Source of the DNA: Streptomyces sp. TLI_235
GTDB taxonomy: Bacteria > Actinomycetota > Actinomycetes > Streptomycetales > Streptomycetaceae
Assembly (NCBI GenBank): GCA_002300355.1
Contig: NSGV01000001.1
Location: 1,240,001-1,304,000, forward strand
Direction of reading: 5' to 3'
DNA: 64,000 bases
Every line of letters starts with the position of its first letter. Position 1 is the first letter of the stretch. Below, one piece after another: positions 59,214 through 64,000 of this stretch. Both the position numbers and the translations under genes were made by a program. The notes beneath the pieces are model-generated. The model made no database searches. It had not been told where the DNA came from and saw nothing but the letters and a program-made list of their open reading frames with translations.

Positions 59214-60376
59214 GCCTCTCCTCGATCGGCGGACGGGTCCGCGAAGCGGTCGGCGCGGAAGGGTGTCGGGTCCAGCGCGGTGGGACGGCCGGTGAGTTGC
59301 TGGGCGATCAGCAGGCCGGTGGCGGGGGCGAGCCCGATCCCGGCGCCCTCGTGGCCGCAGGCGTGGAAGAGCCCGGGGACGCGCGGGTCGGCGCCGACGG
59401 CGGGCAGGTGGTCGGGCAGGTAGGGGCGGAAGCCGCGGTAGGCGCGCTGCACGGCGACCTCCCGGAGCACCGGGAAGAGGGCGGCGGCCTGGGCGGCGAG
59501 CCGGCGCAGCACCTCCACGGAGAGCGTGCGGTCGAAGCCGACCCGCTCCCGGCTGGCGCCGATCAGCACCGGGCCGGCGGGGGTGCCCTCGACGACGGCG
59601 GAGGTCTGCAGCGCTGCGGAGCCGCTGGCAACGTCGGCGACGTAGTCGGCGGCGTACACCTTGTGCCGGACGATCCGTGGCAGCGGCTCCGTGACGAGGA
59701 CGAAGCCGCGCCGCGGCAGCACCGGCAGGGCGACGCCGGCCAGGGCGGCGATCTCGCCGCCCCAGGTACCGGCGGCGTTGACGACCGCGGGGGCGGCGAG
59801 CTCCCGCCGGTCGGTGGCCACGCCGCGGACGGCACCGGAGGCGGTGGTGCGCAGGGCGCGGACGGTCTCGCCGAGGAAGCGGTCGGCGCCGGAGGCGCGC
59901 AGCAGGTGGGCGGCGGCGAGGGCGGGCTGCACCTGGGCGTCCTGCGGGTAGTGGACGCCGCCGGCGAGGCCGGTGGCGAGGTGCGGTTCGAGGTCGGCGA
60001 GCCCGTCCGCGGGGATCTCCTCGGCGCGGATCCCGAGGGCACGCTGGCGGTCCGCGAAGCGGTGCAGGGCGGCCAGCCCGGCCGGGTCGGCGGCGACCAC
60101 GAGGCCGCCCTTGGGTTCGTACTCGACGGCCTCGCCGAGCTCCCCGGCGATCTCCTGCCAGAGGCGGGTGGAGAGCAGGGCGAGGTCGAGTTCGGGCCCG
60201 GGCTCCTTGTCGGAGACGAGCAGGTTGCCCTCGCCGGCGCCGGTGGTGCCGCCGGCCACCGGGCCGCGGTCGACCACGGCGACCCGCAGGCCGGCCCGCG
60301 CGGCGTAGTAGGCGCAGGCGGCGCCGACCACGCCGGCGCCGATCACCACGACGTCGTGGCTGGGTTCCGTGAGCAC
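59210..60376 (-). CDS. DadA-like FAD subunit of the D-hydroxyproline dehydrogenase (HcnC-like)
   Basis: 388 residues from a GTG at 60376. VVVIGAGVVGAACAYYAARAGLRVAVVDRG is the FAD site, GGTTGAGEGNLLVSDKEPGPE the following family motif, and the C-terminus RAYRGFRPYLPDHLPAVGADPRVPGLFHACGHEGAGIGLAPATG the substrate and FAD closing region. It is the catalytic amine oxidase subunit, making the pyrroline from cis-4-hydroxy-D-proline or D-proline. It leads the operon, with the shared operator motif only 6 bp upstream. Confidence 0.94.
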   Translation of the reverse strand: MLTEPSHDVVVIGAGVVGAACAYYAARAGLRVAVVDRGPVAGGTTGAGEGNLLVSDKEPGPELDLALLSTRLWQEIAGELGEAVEYEPKGGLVVAADPAGLAALHRFADRQRALGIRAEEIPADGLADLEPHLATGLAGGVHYPQDAQVQPALAAAHLLRASGADRFLGETVRALRTTASGAVRGVATDRRELAAPAVVNAAGTWGGEIAALAGVALPVLPRRGFVLVTEPLPRIVRHKVYAADYVADVASGSAALQTSAVVEGTPAGPVLIGASRERVGFDRTLSVEVLRRLAAQAAALFPVLREVAVQRAYRGFRPYLPDHLPAVGADPRVPGLFHACGHEGAGIGLAPATGLLIAQQLTGRPTALDPTPFRADRFADPSADRGEA

Positions 60377-60381
60377 AGCAG

Positions 60382-60393
60382 TAATATGTCACA
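60382..60393. promoter_or_regulatory. Cluster motif before the dehydrogenase operon
   Basis: TAATATGTCACA (complement TGTGACATATTA) ends 6 bp before the GTG start, leaving no ribosome-binding site between. It is the third copy of the probable GntR/FCD operator, and the short distance suggests a leaderless transcript. Confidence 0.68.
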
Positions 60394-60414
60394 TGGTTCA
60401 GCTGGACGGAAGGG

Positions 60415-60783
60415 TCACTCCCCGGACGCGGCCCGCGCCATCGCCTCCTCGAAGGCCCGCAGCTCCGCGGTCGGGCTGAACTGGACGATCTCGGTACCGG
60501 CCGCGATCCACGGCACGTGGCCCGGTGGCAGGTGGAACGCGTCCCCCGCCTCGAACACCTCCTCGCGGTCCCCGAACCGGAAGACCATCCGACCGCGGAA
60601 GACGTAGCCCCAGTGCGGGCAGCTGCAAGCGCCGCCGGGCGCGGACGCCATCAGCGGCGCGCCGTCCACCTCCTGCCGGAACTCGACGAAGTCCACCGTC
60701 CAGTCGCCGGCCTCCCCGCGCCGGGCCGCCACCGGCCCCTCGTCGGCCGGCCCGGCGGCGCGGGATCTCGACACCTTGGGCAT
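60415..60783 (-). CDS. Small cupin-domain protein
   Basis: 122 residues from the ATG at 60783 behind GGAGGTGG. The cupin barrel motifs are CSCPHWGYVFRGRMVFRFGDREE and GDAFHLPPGHVPWIAAGTEIVQF, with His and Cys candidates for metal binding. Such single-domain cupins may be enzymes or sensors. It lies between tatC and the hydroxyproline cluster, 38 bp upstream of the dehydrogenase operon in the same direction, so it could be cotranscribed. Function is unknown. Confidence 0.82.
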   Translation of the reverse strand: MPKVSRSRAAGPADEGPVAARRGEAGDWTVDFVEFRQEVDGAPLMASAPGGACSCPHWGYVFRGRMVFRFGDREEVFEAGDAFHLPPGHVPWIAAGTEIVQFSPTAELRAFEEAMARAASGE

Positions 60784-60816
60784 CGCAACCACCTCCTCCC
60801 CTCCATGAGAACGCCG

Positions 60817-60857
60817 GGAGCCCCGGTCCGCCGTGGTCATCGGCGGGCCGGGGCTCC
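60817..60857 (-). terminator. Terminator of tatC
   Basis: A 17-bp stem (60817-60833 with 60841-60857) with one G-T pair and a 7-nt loop, 21 bp after the tatC stop. It separates the conserved tat/paf segment from the accessory block. Confidence 0.88.
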
Positions 60858-60878
60858 GGGGCAGGGGCTCGGGCCGGA

Positions 60879-61820
60879 TCAGGTGATGTCGTCCATCTGC
60901 TCGGTGCGGGCGGCCGGCACCGGGGCGGGCGCCTCCGGGGCGGCCGAGGCCTCGATCGCGTCCGGGCCGTCCACGCCCTCGACCGAGAGGTCCAGGTGCG
61001 AGGCCTCCTCGTCGCTCAGTCCGGCGTCCGGGTTGCGCCGCGCCCGGCGGCGGTCGTTCAGGATCGCGATACCCGCGGCGAGGAAGTACAGCGCCCAGAT
61101 CGGCGCGGCCAGCGCCAGCATGCTCACCGGGTCGGCGCTGGGCGTGGCGAAGGCGGCGAAGACGGTGATGCCCATGACCATGCCGCGCCACCAGCCGAGC
61201 AGCCGCTTGCCGCTCAGCGCGCCGACCAGGTTCAGCATGACCAGCAGCAGCGGCAGCTCGAAGGCGCCGCCGAAGACCAGCACCATCCGGGTCACCACGT
61301 CGAGGTAGTCCTCGGCCGGCATGATCGGCACGGCCTCGGTCGGCGCGAAGGAGATCAGCATCCGGGCGGTGGCCGGGAGGATCAGGTAGGCCAGCACGGT
61401 GCCCGCGAGGAACAGCGGGATACCGGCGGTCAGGAAGCCGACCGAGTACTTGCGCTCGTGCTTGTGCAGGCCGGGCGAGACGAAGGCCCACAGCTGGTAC
61501 AGCCAGACCGGGGTCGACGCCACGACACCCGCGGTGAGGCTGACCTTGAGCGCGAGGGTGAACGGCGTCAGCAGGCCGATCGTCGACACCACGCCGCACT
61601 TCTGGCCGTCGGTGGTCAGACCGTTGCCGCCGCAGGTGGGGAGCGGTTCGAGCAGGAAGTTCGTCAGCTCACGATGGAAGTAGAACGCGACGATCGTGGT
61701 GATCACGATGGTGAGGACCGACTTGACCACCCGGTTGCGGAGCTCGCGCAGGTGGTCGGCGAGCGCCATCCGGCCCTCGGGGTCCTTCGGCGGCTTCGGC
61801 GCCTTGGAAGACTTGCTCAA
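60879..61820 (-). CDS. tatC: Twin-arginine translocase subunit TatC
   Basis: 313 residues from a TTG at 61820. MALADHLRELRNRVVKSVL is the N-terminal signal-recognition segment of TatC, followed by six membrane helices; STPVWLYQLWAFVSPGLHKHERKY and FGGAFELPLLLVML are conserved. It recognises RR signal peptides and, with TatA, exports folded proteins. The C-terminal 60 residues are an acidic tail typical of actinobacterial TatC. In other actinobacteria helY follows; here it does not. Confidence 0.97.
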   Translation of the reverse strand: MSKSSKAPKPPKDPEGRMALADHLRELRNRVVKSVLTIVITTIVAFYFHRELTNFLLEPLPTCGGNGLTTDGQKCGVVSTIGLLTPFTLALKVSLTAGVVASTPVWLYQLWAFVSPGLHKHERKYSVGFLTAGIPLFLAGTVLAYLILPATARMLISFAPTEAVPIMPAEDYLDVVTRMVLVFGGAFELPLLLVMLNLVGALSGKRLLGWWRGMVMGITVFAAFATPSADPVSMLALAAPIWALYFLAAGIAILNDRRRARRNPDAGLSDEEASHLDLSVEGVDGPDAIEASAAPEAPAPVPAARTEQMDDIT

Positions 61821-61887
61821 GCCCGGTCCTCAACTCGTACGACGGAGCCCGCCGGACGGCGGACCCCCGGTAGCAGGGGGTGCCGGC

Positions 61888-62160
61888 TCAGCCCCGTGGG
61901 GCCGCGCCGTGGTCGGCGGGGGCGACCGGACGGGCGTCGCCCGAGCCGGGCGCCGGCTTGATCGTCATGGGCGCCGGACCGGCCTCCGGCCGTGCCTGCG
62001 GGGCGGGCCCGGAACCGTCGGCGCGCAGGGCCGCGGCCTCACTGCGCAGGATGCGCAGCGACCTGCCGAGTGCCCGTGCCGCGTCCGGCAGCCGTTTCGC
62101 CCCGAAGAGCAGCACCGCGAGGACAGCGACCACCAGGATCGCCGTCGGCGAGATGCGCAT
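61888..62160 (-). CDS. tatA: Twin-arginine translocase subunit TatA
   Basis: 90 residues. SPTAILVVAVLAVLLFGAKRLPDAARALGRSLRILRSE is the membrane helix, FG hinge (LLFGAKRLPD) and amphipathic helix of TatA/E. A Pro/Ala-rich tail follows. It forms the translocation pore with TatC, whose gene starts 67 bp downstream. Confidence 0.96.
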   Translation of the reverse strand: MRISPTAILVVAVLAVLLFGAKRLPDAARALGRSLRILRSEAAALRADGSGPAPQARPEAGPAPMTIKPAPGSGDARPVAPADHGAAPRG

Positions 62161-62302
62161 GTGCGACCACCACCTTCCTCAGCGGGGCGCGTCCTCCCCG
62201 TTGCGGGCGATGGTAGTCGTTGCCGGTCGGCGCCCGACAGCCGCCGTCCCGCTGCGGCCCCGGCCGCACCGCGGGGCCTGTCCACGAGGGTACCCGGCCC
62301 GG

Positions 62303-62467
62303 TCAGCGACCCGGGAGGTCCGCGGCGGCCGCGGCCAGCGCCCGCGAGGCGGAGTCCACGGCGCGGGCCAGCGAGCGGACGTCGGCCCACAGCCGGACGG
62401 CGAGCGCACCGAGGACGAGCAGGCCGGCGGTGGCCAGCAGGACGGCGGCGGTGAGGGTCCACGACAT
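62303..62467 (-). CDS. Small membrane protein between tatA and the zinc-ribbon gene
   Basis: 54 residues from an ATG at 62467. An N-terminal hydrophobic helix (LTAAVLLATAGLLVLGALAVRLW) is followed by a polar amphipathic helix (DVRSLARAVDSASRALAAAA). The coding bias matches its neighbours and it lies in the same strand and operon as pafC and tatA. Function is unknown; one membrane span with a cytoplasmic helix could make it a Tat-linked or scaffold peptide, which is speculation. Confidence 0.7.
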   Translation of the reverse strand: MSWTLTAAVLLATAGLLVLGALAVRLWADVRSLARAVDSASRALAAAAADLPGR

Positions 62468-62487
62468 GGCTCGACCCTACCGGCCCG

Positions 62488-62718
62488 TCAGCCCTCCACC
62501 GGCAGCAGCCGCATCGTGCTGACCCCGGCCGCCGTCATCGCCTGCACGATCTTCTCGCCGGCCGGCTTGCGGACGGACTCCCCGCACTCCGGGCAGACGA
62601 AGCCGTAGAAGGTGCGCTCCCGGGTCGGGCCGAGCACCAGCCGGAAGTCCTCGGCCGGGAGCTCGACCTTCTCCCGGCACTGCGAGCAGTAGACCTGGAA
62701 TCTGGTGCCGTACGCCAA
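62488..62718 (-). CDS. Zinc-ribbon protein
   Basis: 76 residues from a TTG at 62718, starting 3 bp after the pafC stop. Two CxxC pairs (VYCSQCREKV and FVCPECGESV) form a zinc ribbon, and the C-terminus is basic and helical. There is no enzyme motif. The position between pafC and tatA is conserved in streptomycetes as I recall it, so it may be part of the same expression unit. Possible roles are nucleic-acid or protein binding. Confidence 0.82.
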   Translation of the reverse strand: MAYGTRFQVYCSQCREKVELPAEDFRLVLGPTRERTFYGFVCPECGESVRKPAGEKIVQAMTAAGVSTMRLLPVEG

Positions 62719-62721
62719 CGG

Positions 62722-63678
62722 TCAGGCCTGCCCCTCCGGGTAGCCGGCGAGGGCGGCGAGGGCCGCCTCGCGGGCCTGCTCGGCGAGCGCCGGCGGGGAG
62801 ACGGTCCGACCGTCACGGCCGAGCCGCAGGGCGAGCGGGCGCAGACCGGACGGGTCGGCGCTGCGCAGGGTGATCCGCAGGCCGCCGTCGGGCAGCTCTT
62901 CAGCCTTGTCGTGGGTGTAGTACTCGGCGACCCAGCGGCCGCCCGGGCCGACCTCGACGATCACCTCGGGGTCGTCCGCGGCCGGGTTGACCAGGCCGGC
63001 GGACAGGTCGCGGGGCTCGACCCGCGGCGGGTCCGCGGGCTCGTCCAGCACCTTGATCTCGGCGACCCGGTCGAGCCGGAAGATCCGCCGGTCCTCGGAG
63101 GTGCGGCACCAGGCCTCGAGGTAGGTGTGGCCCTCGGTGACCAGGCGGATCGGGTCGACCTCGCGCTCGGTCATGCCGCCGCGGCCGTGCGACCAGTAGC
63201 GCAGCCAGAGCCGGCGGCCCTCGGTGAGGGCGCGGTCGATGTCGGCGAAGACCTGGCCCTCGGCCTCGAAGGTGACGCCGACCCGGGCGCTGGACTCGGC
63301 GCTCTCGCCGGCCGCGTCCTCGATCTTGGTGACGGCGCGGGTGAGCGCCTCCCGGTCACGGCGGCGCAGGCCCGGCAGGCCGGCCACCGCGCGGGCGGCG
63401 ACCAGCAGGGCGGTGGCCTCGTCGGCGGCCAGGCGCAGCGGCTGGGCGACGTCGTCGACGTTGTGCCACCAGATCCGCTCGCCGTCGGTGTCGATGTCGA
63501 GCAGGTCGCCGCCGCGGAAGCTGGTGCCGCACATCGGCAGCACGTTGAGGTCGCCGATCAGCTCGCGCTCGGTGATGCCGAAGGCGCGGGCGACCTCGGC
63601 CACCTCGGCACCGGGGCGCTCACGCAGGTAGGTGACCAGCGACAGCATCCGCCGGGTCTGGTCGATCGCGTTGCTCAT
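62722..63678 (-). CDS. pafC: WYL-domain transcriptional activator PafC
   Basis: 318 residues, ATG at 63678 overlapping the pafB stop by 4 nt. N-terminal winged helix (RMLSLVTYLRERPGAEVAEVARAFGITERELIGDLNVL), the WYL domain (RRLWLRYWSHGRGGMTEREVDPIRLVTEGHTYLEAWCRTSEDRRIFRLDRV) and the WCX C-terminal domain (VIVEVGPGGRWVAEYY). PafBC activates recA-independent DNA-damage genes in mycobacteria. It forms a dimer with PafB. Confidence 0.95.
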   Translation of the reverse strand: MSNAIDQTRRMLSLVTYLRERPGAEVAEVARAFGITERELIGDLNVLPMCGTSFRGGDLLDIDTDGERIWWHNVDDVAQPLRLAADEATALLVAARAVAGLPGLRRRDREALTRAVTKIEDAAGESAESSARVGVTFEAEGQVFADIDRALTEGRRLWLRYWSHGRGGMTEREVDPIRLVTEGHTYLEAWCRTSEDRRIFRLDRVAEIKVLDEPADPPRVEPRDLSAGLVNPAADDPEVIVEVGPGGRWVAEYYTHDKAEELPDGGLRITLRSADPSGLRPLALRLGRDGRTVSPPALAEQAREAALAALAGYPEGQA

Positions 63679-64000
63679 GCTTCCTGCTCCCCCACTCCGG
63701 CGACGGCGCGCAGCCGGTCGATGACGTCCGCCCGCAGGTCGTCCGGCCCGAGGACGACCACGTCGGGCCCGAACTCGGCGAGGTCGGCGCCGAGGCCGTA
63801 GCCGTACGGGATCTCCAGCTCGTCCCACTGGTCGTCGACCCGGTGGGTGGCGATCGCCCGCCCGCGGAGCGGGAAGGCGGCGCCGCGGCGCAGCCGGACG
63901 GTGGCGGTGGCGCCCTCGGTGACGGCGCCCTCCCCGGCGAACCGGGCGACGTGGGCGCGCACGTCGACGTGCTCGGGGACGTCGCCCGTGAAGCCGCCGG
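63675..64000 (-). CDS. pafB: WYL-domain transcriptional activator PafB, C-terminal part
   Basis: Only the last 108 residues lie in the window; the gene continues past 64000. ATVRLRRGAAFPLRGRAIATHRVDDQWDELEIPYGYG and LAEFGPDVVVLGPDDLRADVIDRL are the WCX domain and the end of PafB. Together with PafC it regulates the DNA-damage response. The order pafB-pafC-tatA-tatC agrees with other actinobacteria. Confidence 0.9.
   Translation of the reverse strand, partial: GGFTGDVPEHVDVRAHVARFAGEGAVTEGATATVRLRRGAAFPLRGRAIATHRVDDQWDELEIPYGYGLGADLAEFGPDVVVLGPDDLRADVIDRLRAVAGVGEQEA

Noticed and set aside
1..64000. CRISPR arrays, insertion sequences, prophage or integrative-element genes
   Set aside because: No spaced direct repeats of CRISPR type, no transposase or integrase, and no terminal inverted repeats were found. 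The tandem repeats at 22131, 33299 and 34202 are contiguous and without spacers.

Overview
The window is a high-GC actinobacterial chromosome segment, most likely from Streptomyces or Kitasatospora. The evidence is the extreme third-position GC, frequent GTG/TTG starts, a TTA (bldA-type) codon, roadblock proteins of the conservon type, a CsnR-like chitosanase operator, and gene orders typical of the group (pheT-pheS-kinase-rRNA methylase-rplT-rpmI-infC; helY and tatC-tatA-small genes-pafC-pafB). I cannot fix the species from the sequence.

Layout. 0-7.6 kb: small metabolic genes (MocR regulator and divergent EamA exporter, GNAT, arylamine N-acetyltransferase with an overlapping hydrolase, ketopantoate-reductase-like protein, SDR, 3-hydroxybutyryl-CoA dehydrogenase, lipoprotein). 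7.6-8.8 kb: an unusual minus-strand unit, a conserved 244-aa protein of unknown function followed by about 400 nt of structured RNA. That RNA contains two elements that fold as tRNAs only if circularly permuted (T arm, acceptor, then D arm and anticodon arm). The unit ends at a strong terminator. 8.8-9.8 kb: a secreted GH46 chitosanase with its palindromic operator. 10-17.8 kb: the translation block pheT, pheS, PAS kinase, rRNA methylase, rplT, rpmI, infC, with an attenuator-like terminator in the infC leader. 18-29.4 kb: mostly conserved housekeeping and hypothetical genes (DUF1844, SseB, PLP enzyme, DUF2510, glutamine amidotransferase, CDF metal exporter, 5'-3' exonuclease, helicase HelY).

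The helicase HelY and TatC, neighbours in other actinobacteria such as Mycobacterium tuberculosis, are here separated by about 31 kb (29.4-60.8 kb) that looks like an accessory block. It holds: (i) a roadblock/LC7 and PATAN-like cassette in two parts, bracketed by two very similar roadblock genes; (ii) an M6 metalloprotease with a TTA codon; (iii) a TetR, FAD monooxygenase, ArsR and MFS cluster that resembles a resistance or detoxification unit; (iv) an M24 aminopeptidase; (v) an APC permease, TetR, two DUF1989 proteins, a biotin-dependent carboxylase and allophanate hydrolase, which is a guanidine or urea degradation operon whose two transcripts carry the same palindromic operator; (vi) a hydroxyproline/D-proline catabolic cluster (two epimerases, three-subunit dehydrogenase, HypD-type deaminase, semialdehyde dehydrogenase, ornithine-cyclodeaminase-like reductase) under a GntR/FCD regulator, with one shared motif before three transcripts.

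After 60.8 kb the conserved order resumes: tatC, tatA, a 54-aa membrane peptide, a zinc-ribbon protein, pafC and the end of pafB.

Two otherwise well-conserved genes (infC tail, 19.4-kb serine hydrolase) carry single-base frameshifts, so local sequence error is possible. All functional calls come from reading motifs in the sequence; no database search was run.
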